Source of the DNA: Nymphaea colorata
Lineage: Eukaryota; Streptophyta; Magnoliopsida; Nymphaeales; Nymphaeaceae
Assembly (NCBI RefSeq): GCF_008831285.2
Contig: NC_045142.1
Span: forward strand, 7,540,713-7,604,712
Length of the DNA stretch: 64,000 bases
Direction of reading: 5' to 3'
Part shown: piece after piece, positions 12,371 to 24,527 of the stretch
Layout: each line of letters begins with the position of its first letter
How positions within the stretch are numbered: position 1 is the stretch's first letter
Made by a program: the position numbers and the translations under genes
The notes under the pieces: model-generated
The model's database searches: none
The model's input: the letters and a program-made list of their open reading frames with translations, nothing else
What the model was told of the DNA's origin: nothing

Positions 12371-13286
12371 GTCCAATAATATTTTATTTTGGTCAACACT
12401 CGTTTTTGTCATCTCTGTGAGTTTTATAAGGTCACCATTATCTCCCAGCTTGGTCGACATGCAAGAAATTGACCCCCTTTTATATCAAGCAAGGTTATTC
12501 TCGAGGGGTATAATATAGTTCAGTAGGTACTACTGGTTTATACTGCAATGGTAGCTAACATGACACTTAAATTTAACCGCCCAAGTCCCGAAGCAACCCC
12601 GGACCTCGGATAGGAGGAAGGGATGGTAGCTTTGCCTCTCATGTACCACTTTATATACTTATATGATGCAGGGTTATATAATTTATTATTGTTCAAATTA
12701 TTTTAAGTCATTTTATTTCAAAAAATCAGAAAAGGCTACGTGTATCAGCCAGCTATATGTATATACTGCGTGTCTCTAATCAAACTTACACAGCAAGTCA
12801 GCAACAACATAATTACAATACTTGAAGCCTTTTATATAATCACAAGGATGAGGTTTTCTTAATTAAAGAAGGCGCAGATACTATTGAATTTTAGAAAACC
12901 TGAAATGCGAAACATGTATTTGCAAATTGCCATTGAATTGGTATGCCATTTGAAGGGTTATAATTTTCTTTTTCTAATATTATTTTCAAATGATCATGAT
13001 ATTACTGTAGCTTTTGAATCAATGCAGTAAGGTTAAAAAAAAGGTGGCTCAAATCGGAAGCAAATGGTTTCAGTCATCAGTTGGTACAGGTCTCGCCTGT
13101 CACGTATACGGTTTACTTGTTATTATTTTTAAATTTCAACATTTTCCTATTGAAATATATAAGCCTAGATTTTATTCCTTTTTGAAAAGCTTTTAGATAG
13201 TAATAATTTTTGGAGGAACCCTTAGGTTTTCCAGCCACTGGATCTCACCAATGTTTGCATTATTCAACCCGATATTCTCGTTTATG
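12371..13286. other. Intergenic DNA, nothing recognised
   Basis: AT-rich sequence with no gene, RNA or complete element that I can support, apart from the possible degenerate array fragment at 12570-12650. Confidence 0.5.
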
Positions 13287-13422
13287 CAGTAGCGGAGCTA
13301 CATAGAGTGTCAGCAACAAAATTTTTATTTATTTTTACATAGATTTCTTATATTGTGCCCCTTCATAAATAAACATTTTGATAATAGTGTCCCATAGCTA
13401 AAAATTTCTAGCTCCGCCAGTG
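13287..13422. mobile_element. Short hAT-like MITE
   Basis: Bounded by CAGTAGCGGAGCTAC and TAGCTCCGCCAGTG, an imperfect inverted pair. The interior phrase GTCAGCAACAAAATTTTTATT also occurs near 30921 and 30995. No matching target duplication was seen, so the limits are approximate. Confidence 0.55.
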
Positions 13423-13515
13423 CACTTCTGCTTGGTCCACAATTTTCACATCTGTTGAAACTGAATTGCCGGATTAGTTAGGATTGATTTCCACTGAATT
13501 GACAGCCTAATTAAT

Positions 13516-13520
<5 letters not shown>

Positions 13521-13566
<46 letters not shown>
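13521..13566. repeat. (AT)n microsatellite
   Basis: Uninterrupted AT dinucleotide run. Confidence 0.95.
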
Positions 13567-13568
<2 letters not shown>

Positions 13569-14142
13569 CCTGACCACACGTCAGCCACATGCAGATAGTA
13601 GTTATATCTGATCTCCCCAAATAGATTTGATTCCTTGTTAGGTTTCGGTCTCCTCCAACACTGAAACCACTAGTTGGTACTCTATGCAAACATGGACTTA
13701 CACAGGCAGGTGTGACAATTGTCACATAGACCTACCAAAAAAAAAAAATCCTGTTTTCATATTGATATTTTTGGAAAATTTTATTCATTTGGTATTTTGA
13801 AAAATTAAAAATTTTATAACCAGTGCTCTTAAAGTTGGGTTCTCGATTTGGTCTTGCCAGGAGGATAAACGATTTTTCCTTAAAGCTGATTTTTCCAATC
13901 TGTAATATCTCCTTGTGATGCATTTACATGCAAAAATGTATTCTTTGCAAACAACACATTCTTCCTTACGACTGGGAGTTGGTTCACCTTCCATTCTCTC
14001 AAAGGCCCAAGAGATATCTTTCCTTCGTTCAGTGAGAAAGCAAAATCTGACATGAAAAAAGAAGAGCTTCTGTTTTGAGACCGCCAAAAGCTAAGAAAAC
14101 ACAGTAACATAAAGTCCAGCAGTTGGTCTCTGCAGCAGCTTT

Positions 14143-14318
14143 CAGGGTGGAGCCAAAAATTTTTTGTTTATGGGCACTAGTATTCAACTTTTAGATTTTT
14201 GAAGGCTAAAAACATAGAAATAACAAAAAAAATACCCATGGTGCACCAATGTAAAAACGAACTTTTTTTTTTGTGTGTTGTCTGTGTGGGCAACTGCCCA
14301 CTCCTGCCTCCGCCCCTG
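14143..14318. mobile_element. hAT-type MITE, 176 bp
   Basis: Ends CAGGGTGGAGCC and CCTCCGCCCCTG. Flanks are GCAGCTTT (14135-14142) and GCAGCCTT (14319-14326), a 7/8 target duplication. The internal phrase GTGTGGGCAACTGCCCAC recurs in relatives near 30508 and 33967, and in shortened form near 32640 and 34738. Confidence 0.8.
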
Positions 14319-14592
14319 GCAGCCTTAGTGCACTTAAGGTCCTTGACTTAGGCCTTTATGGTCTCAAACTAATTGTAGGAAGAGCATGAAAATGCTTAAT
14401 TTGGATCATACTCTAACTTGGTGTTTTGGAAGAAAAATTGTTTTTTTGTCTCCAAATGCTGTTTAAGGCCTGTTTGGCTGGTGGTCAAAATTAGATTTTG
14501 CAAAAACCAAGTTTAGGTGTTTTCAAAATGAAGTGAATAACCAGGCCTAGAGATGGGCTGGGTTCGGGCTGGTGCAGCAAACCCTACAGAGC

Positions 14593-14595
<3 letters not shown>

Positions 14596-14667
<72 letters not shown>
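14596..14667. repeat. (AT)n microsatellite, 72 bp
   Basis: Pure AT run. Translated frames across it give only Tyr-Ile repeats. Confidence 0.95.
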
Positions 14668-14668
<1 letters not shown>

Positions 14669-15189
14669 TTGGTTTTTTTTAGTGTACCAGGCAGTATATT
14701 TGGCCCGGTGTTGCATAACCATCGTTGGCAAACTCACCGAGCCGACTCGCGAGTTGCTCGAGTCGGCTAGGATCATCCACTTACTCGGTCACGAGTCAGG
14801 GCATGCTGAGTTAGGTGGCATGGTCAATTGATTACATATTTTTGCTATGCATTGTTAAGTGCTAAATTTGTTATTTTATAAATTAGGAAATATCACAAAC
14901 TTTACTAAATGTACACAAGTGCTCATATTATATGTTATTCAGTTTTAGACTCTTGGTTGATGGAAAAATCAAACATAGAGTCAACAAACACTTGTCTTTT
15001 ATATCAATTTGAAAAAGCATGCAGTATAAAAATTTATGACACAACCTAACCGAGTCAACTCTCTGACACAGTGATTCAATGTCTCACCTATTCAAGTCCG
15101 ACTAACGGGTTTGTGATATTCACACATCCCCCAGTATTGGAGTCAAATCATATATATCATTAACGCTATCCACCTTCTGGGATATTCAC

Positions 15190-15535
15190 ATATTAGAATT
15201 TGAATCTAGATAAAAAAAAAATGTCATATCCGAATTTGACTTCCAATTTCACAATATGAATCCAATTTTTACATTCATATTTGAATCCGAATCCAAATTT
15301 TGACCCAAATTTGACCAATTTTCAAAATGTTGGACCACTAGATATTGGATATTTGCTTAAAAATAAATCCGGTCCAAAGATTATCTATCTGAATACAAAT
15401 CCAAATCTGATCAGATGTCATTTCTTAAATCTAAATCCGATCTGATTTTTTTATCGGATAGTAAATTTTTTTTCATATCCGATTTTTTCAGAACAGTCCG
15501 ACTGAATATTCAATCCAAATTGGATACATTAGCGC
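15190..15535. repeat. Degenerate AATCCGATTT-rich repeat, copy 1
   Basis: Built of AATCCAAAT / AATCCGATTT-type words around TTGACCCAAATTTGACC and GGATATTTGCTTAAAA. Related copies lie at about 17713-18180, 36155-36505 and 44205-44470. The whole family shares a GATATTTATTTAAAACTAAAT-like core. No clear termini; probably decayed MITEs. Confidence 0.6.
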
Positions 15536-15629
15536 CCGTACGCAGTACTATCTTTCTGCAAAGTAACAAGGGGCCACTGTGCTCGTGTTTGCATGAGCTC
15601 ACAATAAATGAAGCAAGATCGACCAAAGT

Positions 15630-15905
15630 GTAAGTACTTAAAAGACTGAGATACCTTTCCGTGTGAGTACTTAAAGACTGAGACCTACTGTTAGGTACAG
15701 AGATAAACTTTCACCTAACCTCTTGTTCCCATATACATAAAGGCTTGCTTTTGATGCCTTGATGTTTCACATCTGCTGTGCTTCAATGTTTCACATCTGC
15801 TGTGCTTCAACTTTCGCATCAGTGATATTGTTTTTTACAACATATGAGGTTGATGTCCTTAACACTCGAAAGAGAGACTGACTTAACACTCGAAACAGAG
15901 ACTGA
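15630..15905. repeat. Cluster of short tandem duplications
   Basis: Three neighbouring motifs are each doubled: GAGTACTTAAAGACTGAGA-like (about 15630 and 15665), TGTTTCACATCTGCTGTGCT (about 15763 and 15788), and AACACTCGAAAGAGAGACTGAC (about 15861 and 15884). Confidence 0.75.
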
Positions 15906-17712
15906 CCACCTATCGACCTTCACACCATGTTATTTTGCCAACCCATTTGGGGACAACAATAAATTTTCAAGTCCTTTTCTTGCTTTAAAATCAACGCATT
16001 TTAAAATGGAGAGGGCCAAATGATGTAGAAGTGGGGCCTTATAAGGAGTCACAACGCAAAGTTTTGTTGCTCCATATTGCACTATAAAGTGCGATAGTTG
16101 TTACTCTTTAGAAAATATAAAAGTGAATGTCAACTCCGAACGTTTCAGAAGCTCAAGTAGCAGAGTCGCGGAGTGAACAGTAATTGAAACTATTCAACTT
16201 TACTTATATTCCTTTTCTTGAGTGGCAGGCTGTACGTGTTACTGCGGTCCTCATTTCCATTAAATGAAAGACCAACCTTCAACTGCTCCCTTCTAGAATC
16301 AAAACTTGGAAAATATTTTAACATGAAATGTTTAAAATGCAACAGCCTAGTAATTAATTTTTTTTTTTACTTACACCCAAAATAAAACAAAAAAAAATCA
16401 GAAAAATAAAAAATTGCTTGCAAAGTTATTTACCCTATAAATAAAAAATGTATAAAGTTGAATAGTTGGTTAGTCCACTTGAATTGAAATATGAAATCCA
16501 TATATCAACCCTCCTTGATCTCTCCAACTTCCTAGTTTACATATGATGTGTTAAAAAATGGTATACACTGTATAGCCACAAAAAACACGTTTTTTTAGAA
16601 AGAACACGTCTCTTGACGTTTTTTTCACTTTATTTGTTAATACTTTTCCACCTTTTTCTATAGTTTTAAATTGCCAAATTTTTATTTTCACATTTTACGG
16701 GTCTTAATTTAAAAAAAAAAGAAACTCACCATTTAAAACTCTAAAAGAAATATTTATGGACATAGTTTATAACTTTATAGTGCCTTCAGTGATATATCCT
16801 AAATATTTTAATCCTTGGACAACATACGACATCCAGCATCCGACACATTACAATTGTTTACTTGAATTGTGATAAAACGGATACCATCAAGGACAGAGGT
16901 ACAAAATTTTTCATGAGGAGGGCTAAATTAATGTTTTTATATTTTGAGTATGACCGAATTATCATTTTTTTCAAATTTACATGTAATTTTTTTTTTTAAA
17001 AAAAATTGAGATGGGGTCAAGGCCCAGCTTGGCTCTGCTCCTAGATACCATTAATCCCAATATCATTGCAAAATGAGCCACATATGAGTCTACACCAGCC
17101 CTTCAATGTTTTTTTATTGTGGCATTAACATATTCAAGTATTTACATGTTATATATATATATATATATATATTGCCCTCTTAAAAATTTTTCTAGCTTGC
17201 CATTAGTGCGATAGCTCACCTGCCCAACTCGGGAAAGGTTGGTGGTTATATAGTAGAAAGGTGTCGTTTTCTTCTACTTCAATCACATTTATAGGCACAC
17301 AATTATCATTGGCAAGTTCTCATATTCATGTGTCAACCAAGCCACTGTGTTCACGTCAGCTTCCGTAGCTCGCCCATTAATTTCGTCTCCGCCTCTGCGT
17401 TCTCTAATTAGTATCATCAAATAAATATGAAAAAGTATTCGGTTCGCAGGCTTTTTCTTCGTTATGATCTCACAATAGACCTTAGTTGTATTTCTGAATT
17501 TCTTCATCTGACCAACTTCCGCTAACTGCTGCAGTCTAATAAACAGTTTATATATATATAACGTCCTTTTAGTGTTTTAGATCAAACATGCACGCTGCTA
17601 ATTGAATCTGCTTGTAGATCGAATCGGTTCTCAAAAAGTTTCAGATTCGAGCAGCGGGTAGGATTGTATACTTTTCGTTCAAAACGGTAAACCACGTTAG
17701 CTCTGCTGTAGC
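15906..17712. other. Intergenic DNA upstream of the first transporter
   Basis: No gene recognised. Contains an (AT)n run at 17150-17172. At 17225-17290 there is a block around AACTCGGGAAAGGTTGGTGG and TTCTTCTACTTCAATCA that also occurs upstream of the second transporter (35722-35832) and, inverted in part, near 44850. Confidence 0.55.
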
Positions 17713-18180
17713 GTAGGGATGCCAGCAGAACCAATTCCAATCGAATCTGATTTACCTTTTACTTTATCTTTTTATTTTTCAGAATATTCACATATTTGAA
17801 TTCGAATTTGAATACCAACAAACAAAATACCATATCTAAATCTAAATTTGGAATCCGATTCCATGTTTCGAATCTGATTTGAATCCGATTTTTAGATTAA
17901 CATTTGCATCTGAATCTGATTTTTGAACTGAATCTGGAATTTTCAAAATGCGATGGCATTGGATATAGGATATTTATTTAAAACTAAATCCAATCCGATT
18001 CTGAATCCAAATCCGATTGGATATTTATATAAATCCTAATCCCAACACAAAGCTGATCAGGTGTCGTTTCTTAAATTCGAATCCAATCGAAATTTTTAAT
18101 TCGATATTGATTCTTTACATGATTTTTTTGGAATGGTTCGATAAGGTATTTCATCCAAATCAAATACATTGACAACCGTA
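17713..18180. repeat. Degenerate AATCCGATTT-rich repeat, copy 2
   Basis: Same family as 15190-15535. Just after it, 18180-18400 contains a doubled segment: TATCGTATAGCTGGTTAAGC at 18180 against TATCGTAGGAAGGCTGAGC at 18321. Confidence 0.6.
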
Positions 18181-18389
18181 TCGTATAGCTGGTTAAGCTG
18201 GCAGGTGTGTTAACAAATGCTTCATCGGTCCGATTTCAGTAGCCGCAGGGCTGCACTGCTGTTACCCATATGGAATGGTTTGATCGGGTATTCCATCTGA
18301 ATCAAATATATTGACATCCCTATCGTAGGAAGGCTGAGCTGACTGTCGTGTTGACAATGTTCCATTGGTTCGATTCTAATAGGTGCACG

Positions 18390-18575
18390 GTGGGGGCGGG
18401 GGCACACCTAGGCGATGGTCCCACCCCAATTAATTGAAAAAAAAATATATGAAAAAAATTAAAAAAATTTAGTTGTGCAACATAGTTTTTAGATTCGGGT
18501 TCAGTTTGACCCTACCTAGATCCGAGGTTGAATTGTTTAGTGCCGCCCTAAAAAAAATCTTGGCTCCACTCCGAG
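18390..18575. mobile_element. Diverged hAT-type MITE of the 1223-1404 family
   Basis: Shares GGGGGCGGGGGCACACCTAG and CCACCCCAATTAATTGAAAA at the left, and CTTGGCTCCACTCC at the right, with the other family members. No target duplication was recognised. Confidence 0.6.
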
Positions 18576-18730
18576 CAGGCCCAGGCCCAAAACCTGATAA
18601 TTTACCGGTTTCCTGAGTTGTTATCTAAATTTATGACGCGCAAAATGTAACAAATGACTGCCATTGATAGTGGTGAGTTGGTGAGCAAATTACGATGAAA
18701 CGACATGCCTTAAACGAAAAACTTTCATCA

Positions 18731-18736
18731 TATATA
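18731..18736 (+). promoter_or_regulatory. Probable TATA box of the first NPF gene
   Basis: TATATA lies 66 bp before the start codon. The second gene has the same arrangement 67 bp before its ATG, and the context (TCATATATA followed by GTCACC) is conserved between the two promoters. Confidence 0.55.
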
Positions 18737-18796
18737 CAGAGGTCACCGGCCGTCCTGCTCTTCCATCAGCTGCTGTGGTCACTGGTCAAGATCAAG

Positions 18797-19584
18797 ATGA
18801 CGACCAAGCAGCCGGAATACTCCGACGCCAGCCGCGACTCACTTGTCGTCCAGCTTGCCGGTAATGGCGGTTCGCGGCCTTGCCGGAAAAAGGGTGGGTG
18901 GATCACCTTCCCCTTCATCATAGGTAAGTTCAACTCCCATCTTCCTAATTCTCAAGCAGATCGGTCGGTTGATCGATGCTTGCAACATGCATGGTATAAT
19001 TAAGCTTACAGACGCGGGTGTGTTGGTGGAAGCAGGAACCAGTATGATGCTGGGACTCGCTGTGAATGGTGCATTCGCAAACATTATCGTCTACCTCGTC
19101 CAACAATTCAATGTTGATCAGATCACCGCAGTGCAGATCTTGAATGTATATAATGGATCCACCAACATTACCCCCGTCGTTGGTGCCATCATCTCAGATT
19201 CCTGCCTCAGAGCTTTCACGGTTATCCTGATATCTTCACTCGTTTCCTTCGTGGTTAGTATAAATAAGGAGCTCCAAGATTGATTTTTTTGGGGTTTATT
19301 TTCTGTTGGTAGATCCCGGACAGGGATAAAAACCAGATCGTTTATTCTTTTGCTAAAAAAATGTTTTAAACAAAATAAAAACATCCCAAAATGTTTATAA
19401 AAGCTAATATGAAACCTGCATTAGTTTAAGCTATTTTTATGAAAGATGGGAGAGCCGTTCAATTTACTTATTATAAAAATAAAATAAAATTTTAAAAATC
19501 ATTAGCTTAATATATGTTTTTGATCAACTTATCGTTAACATCGTATCTGTAAAGTTGGATCGCAAAAAATACATTTTCTTAACC

Positions 19585-19675
<91 letters not shown>

Positions 19676-19846
19676 TATGTAGCCAGTCTTCACTTATTTA
19701 GAGTGTGAGAATCGTTAACTTCCTATACTACAAAAAGTGGTCATAGTGGTCATCAATGTCCAAGCCAAAGCGCATTGGAGGCACGCTGTGAAGCACTGAA
19801 AGAAAAAAGAAAAAACAGGTTTTATCAGCCAACAGAACTCCACCAC

Positions 19847-19884
<38 letters not shown>

Positions 19885-22800
19885 CACAGGTTAAAGTTTA
19901 TTTGATACTAGCATCTTTTGTGCTTTAAGATTGGTAGATTGAATTGAAAATCCAGGCTCATTTTAAGACCCCTGTGCTCAAAATCCTGAACGGTTTACCA
20001 TACAATCGTTTGGTGGCACCACAACCCAAGATAGGAATTCGCAAATGTTATTGACATGCTAGAAATAGAAATATAAAGGAGTAAGGTCACAAATATGAAA
20101 AGTTTTACTTTAAGAAGAAAAAGTAAAACATTGAAGAATTTAGCCTTCGATGCCCTAGAGTACCGTACTGGTACTGGCAGCTCTCCCACTATATGTTGAG
20201 ATTGAATGGATAGCTCTCTGCATGTGATCTGGCTTCACAATTAAACCAGCTGTTAAACGATGGAAAGTAGTGTTTGGTGGTGTGAGTGAGACGAGAGTTG
20301 GAGAGGTATGATAGAACCATAGTCACAAATAATGTCTCAGAGTTTCAAACGGTGAAGTTTTTCTCGAGTATAATATGACAAACATGAAGAATACGGGACA
20401 AAATGGTATTTAAAAAAATAAAAAAAAACTAAAATTGGGTGAAAAAATAAAATAAGTGAGAAAATAATTTCACAAACATCAAAAGATAAGTAGATTTGCA
20501 ACAAATAAAAAATAGAAAATGAAAAAAACTATTTGGCATTAAAAAATAAAAAAAATGAAAAACAAAGTGAAAAAAAGGCAAAAAAATGCGTTAAAAACGT
20601 GTTTTTTCGTTTTTAACGTTTTTTCAAAAAAACATGTTTTTTTTAGTTTTAAACTGCATTTAATTTTCACATTTTTTCGCATTGTTTTAAAATAACATGT
20701 CTTTTGTGGATAGATTGTATACCGGGTGCACCGAGCCCCCTATGCATGAGCTTTGAACTCCTGGCCCACTTTTAAGGACAGATGTTACGCAAACGGGCCT
20801 GTACATGGTTGTATTGTGCACAACCACCTTCAGATGTATAGTATGACCCCAGCCAGTGCTAGTATCCGATATCTGCACCCGCACCACCACCTCCACCAAC
20901 AAGTCCTCCTCATTTTCTTTTTTAACTTACCCTGTTATTTGCACTATTGTCTATCCTTTCCTGACACCAACATGTGCGAATGAAACATTATCTCAAAGAT
21001 AAGGCCAAAAGGAGGGATTTGTTACGCTCTTTTTAAGCTTCGCCGTGTGAAGAAGATAAAAATAATTGCTTTGAATATGTTCCCCGTCCACCACTGAGAT
21101 CTCAATATATAGACTAGAAGCATTCACGGAATCTCTCACTGATAGAGCCACTTTTGCTGTCAGATGAGATACTGCCCTTTTAACTTGATGATGTAGAAGC
21201 AGTGCCGAAGCATAATAGACTCATTCGTTGCCTTTTTTCTTTATGATATGCGCCATGTTCTTTGAAATGACCTTTGACATATGTTTGGGAAAAGGATCTA
21301 TTGCTTTATCACCTTCAAGAAACCATTAGAGTCTTGTCGCATAGTAGTTTCTTATCTTGCACAGTTAAAGAATTGTGTTCAGCTCTGGCATCAACCCAAT
21401 CTGCATATGATTATTAGGTAAAGTGAACAATTGATCAAGATTGATGATGATTTGCAGACTATAGTTCTAGTTGGAGATACAGTTTCGTTCCTTAAGAGGT
21501 TGTTTGGTAGGAAGAACACTTAGAGAAGTGTCCATGAATCTAACATTGTTTAGTGAGCCTGCCTCAACATTTAAGGCAGACATATTGGATGCTCCATGAG
21601 TGTTCTTTCTACCAATATTTAGGGCAAATTGATTTGATCCAATGACCCATTCAAGAGTGCCACACACTGAGTTTTAACTAATGTTTTAGTGTGTTAGTTT
21701 TTTTAGCTAAAAGCTGTTCGCCACTTACTATTATTGGTGGGCATCACTAACGTTGAGTGGTGCTGAGTCGTGCGCACTAAATATCAATAATATTGAAATG
21801 ACATCCTTAAAAGTCAATATGCAAGGCATACACATCTCAATCGTAGGTTTTTTCAGATTTTCCAATAATGAATATTGCATCCCGCATTTTTGGTTGTGCA
21901 GAAAATTTTCATGCTTTATGGAATATCAATTACATTATTGTCATTTATTATGTGATAAAAATCCCTAAGAACAAGACCATCATTCTATCTTTTTTGTCAA
22001 ACATGAGAGTTGATGTTAATTAATTAATTCAGTCATAATTTGACCCCAGGGCAGAATCATAATTCTAGAAACAAACCTTTTTGTTTGATAATACAATTTT
22101 CATTTCATCAAAAATAAGAATTTTAATTATAGAATTCTATAATTTCGGCCTCATCAAGCACCCTTTAGGAGGTGGAAATACAACCCCAGAATTTTAGAAT
22201 TTCTTCATCTCCCTTTTAAGGCACATGTAATGATGATTTTAATTCATCAATTATAAAATTTTAATTGATGTTTTATCAAATATGTCATTTTCAATTCTGA
22301 AACCAACATTCAGGACCAGCAAACACAAAGGAAAAATAGAACTGTAATTTTCATTTCAATTCTAGTTTGAGGTGGAATTTTGTTTCTAGAATTTTAATAG
22401 TAGAATCAAAATACAATGCCATCAAACGCCCTGTAAGAATGGACTTTTCCTGGTAAATAAAAAGTGGGATGGATTCCGGAGCTTCAAACAGAAAGGACGG
22501 ACTTGGGAAACGGCTCAAAGGAGAGGATAATCATGGGAAAAGTTCTATAATATATGTTGCATGCGATTAATATTATGCTGGTTTTCAATATGCACAAGAT
22601 CGCCTCTAGAGAAGTTTTCTGCATTCCTTTAGAAGATGCATGAAAGATTTGCATGTCAAAGCTCAATTTACTTTATTTGAGAAGAATTGATTTGTGACTC
22701 AACTCCTTGAACTTCGCAGGGTCTTATTCCATTGACTCTAACATCTATCTTGCCGTCACTTCGACCCTCACCTTGTGCACCTACAAGCAATCCATGTGAA

Positions 22801-24475
22801 ACAGCATCAGCATTTCAGTATGCAGTTCTCTACATCTCAATGGCTTTAGTTGGTGTAGGGATTGGAGGCACAAGGTTTACAATAGTCACGTTTGGGGCGA
22901 ACCAATTTGCCGACGGCACGAGCCGGGAAGTTTTCATTAATTGGTTCTTCTTCTCATTCTATGCTGCAGTCATCTTGGCTGGCACAATTGTTGTGTATGT
23001 GCAAGATAATGTTGGGTGGGCTTGGGGTTATGGCTTTTGCTTAGTTGCTAATATCATTAGTGTCATCATCTTCATTATTGGCAAATGGCACTACAAAGAT
23101 GTCAGGCCCCAGGGGAGCCCTTTCACTAGCATCGTCCGCGTTCTGGCCGCGGCAATCCGAAAGAGGAGAGTGGCATTGTCACCAAATGCTGAGGACTACT
23201 TCTACCAAGATGACAGTATTGAGGTGGCCAAGAAGCAGCCATGTCTATTAACTCCAAAATTCAAGTTAAGAATCCTCCTTCCCTTTCATTGTATCACGTT
23301 CTTCTATGTCTGTTTAGTTAGACACCATTACAGGCCCTGCAAAAACTCATTATGCAGGTGTTCTTTGCTGAATTTCATGGTTCATTTGCTATATAAGGGG
23401 TGCAAACTGGTCCTTGGTTACCTTAATGAAAAACTTTGAAATCATTTTTCTCTTTCCCATATAAAATATGAGATTTAAATAATATTGTCCAACTTACTAA
23501 ATCTAAACTTGTAATCTTACATATAATATAACAAACATATCTTTGAAGTTAAATGAAATTATGTGTCAAGGACCATGGCATACTAAGAATTAAAGAAAGA
23601 ACACACGATTCCAACTTGCCTATTGTGCTCCTGCTTCATATTTGCTTCTGGTTTAATGCAGGTTTCTCAACAAAGCAGCCCTTGTGATGGAAGGAGACAC
23701 CCACTCCAATGGAACAATAGCAAAATCATGGAGGCTATGCACCACTCAACAAGTAGAAGACCTCAAAACACTCATCAAAATACTACCAATTTGGTCTAGC
23801 AGCATATTCCTCAGCATTCCCATTGGGGTCCAAGCTAGCATGGCTATACTTGAAGCCCTCACCATGGACCGTCACTTGGGCTCCCATTTCTCTATTCCGG
23901 CAAGTTCATTCTTGGTCTTCACCTTCCTTGCTGCAGCCATCTTCATTGCTGTCTTAGACCGTGTCATCTACCCAATTCTCCACAAGTTATTGGGGTGGTC
24001 ACCGACACTCTTCCAGCGCATTGGTGCCGGCCATTTGATCAGTATCATGGGAATGGTAGCAGCAGCTCTAGTCGAGGCCCGGCGACTAAGTATAGCACAT
24101 AGTCATGGTACCATGGACCAGTCCAATGCAACTGTTCCCATGTCTGCCCTTTGGCTTGTGGCTCCCTTAGCACTGGTAGGTGCTGGAGAAGCGTGCCATC
24201 TTCCAGCTCAGATGAGTTTCTACTTTGAGGAGTTTCCGGCACCGTTAAAGGGCTCGTCGGCGGCGATGATGGCCGTGATCATTGCCATTGGATTTTATCT
24301 GAGTGCTGCTGTGGTGAAGATAGTGAAGGCCTCAACTAGTTGGTTGCCGAATGATATTAATCATGGGAGAATGGACAAGGTATTTTGGATGCTTGGGGTG
24401 GTGGGAGCTTTCAACTTTTGTTACTTTGTTTTATGTGCCAAGTTGTACAAAAGAAAGCCTTCGATCAAACATTGA
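18797..24475 (+). CDS. NPF (NRT1/PTR family) transporter, NAXT-like, copy 1
   Basis: Four exons: 18797-18923, 19036-19253, 22720-23264 and 23662-24475 (1,704 bp, 567 aa), all with GT-AG introns of 112, 3,466 and 397 bp. Start chosen because the paralogue begins MTTAQPDF at the same place; an in-frame ATG at 18695 has no paralogue support. Seen: KKGGWITFPF (residues 31-40), GVGIGGTRFT in exon 3, FLNKAAL opening exon 4, and the C-terminal WLPNDINHGRMD, all NPF2/NAXT-branch hallmarks. Expect a 12-span plasma- or vacuolar-membrane carrier of nitrate or related anions; the substrate is inference. The proton-coupling ExxE(K/R) motif expected in span 1 is not present (GTSMMLGLAVNG instead). Odd: in the conserved SDSFLG stretch copy 1 has SDSCLR, with Cys99 and Arg101 where copy 2 has Phe and Gly. 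This may impair function. The reading frame is otherwise intact. Confidence 0.93.
19302..19585. mobile_element. Partial MITE in intron 2 of NPF copy 1
   Basis: Related to the complete copy at about 51985-52365: shared landmarks are TTGGTAGAT, GTTTTAAAC, AGAGCCGTTCA and CTTAATATATGT in order. The right terminus is missing, replaced by the CT/AT microsatellite. Confidence 0.6.
19584..19672. repeat. Compound (CT)n(AT)n microsatellite in intron 2
   Basis: (CT)n at 19584-19610 passes directly into (AT)n at 19611-19672. A second (AT)n run lies at 19849-19881. Confidence 0.95.
22040..22437. mobile_element. MITE in intron 2 of NPF copy 1
   Basis: AATTCTA/TAGAATT-rich element whose right end reads CCATCAAACGCCCTGTA. 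Relatives are 37573-37897 (intron 2 of copy 2) and about 48480-48815. All share GAGGTGGAATTTTGTTT(C/T)-like sequence near the right end. It sits just before exon 3 here but just after exon 2 in copy 2, so the two insertions are independent. Confidence 0.65.
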
Positions 24476-24521
24476 ATTGCTTGCATCAGAGAAGTGCGAG
24501 AAATGGGTAATATGTATGAAT

Positions 24522-24527
24522 AATAAA
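24522..24527 (+). terminator. Polyadenylation signal of NPF copy 1
   Basis: AATAAA 47 bp after the stop codon, conserved in position and context (GAATAATAAAATTCTC) with the second gene. Confidence 0.6.

Noticed and set aside
14513-14831. Frames with long Tyr-Ile repeats
   Set aside because: They translate an (AT)n microsatellite; the same applies to 13519-13725, 36527-36816 and 51263-51746.
18695-18796. Upstream in-frame ATG extending NPF copy 1 by 34 residues
   Set aside because: The paralogue has no corresponding extension, and the TATA box lies inside this stretch.
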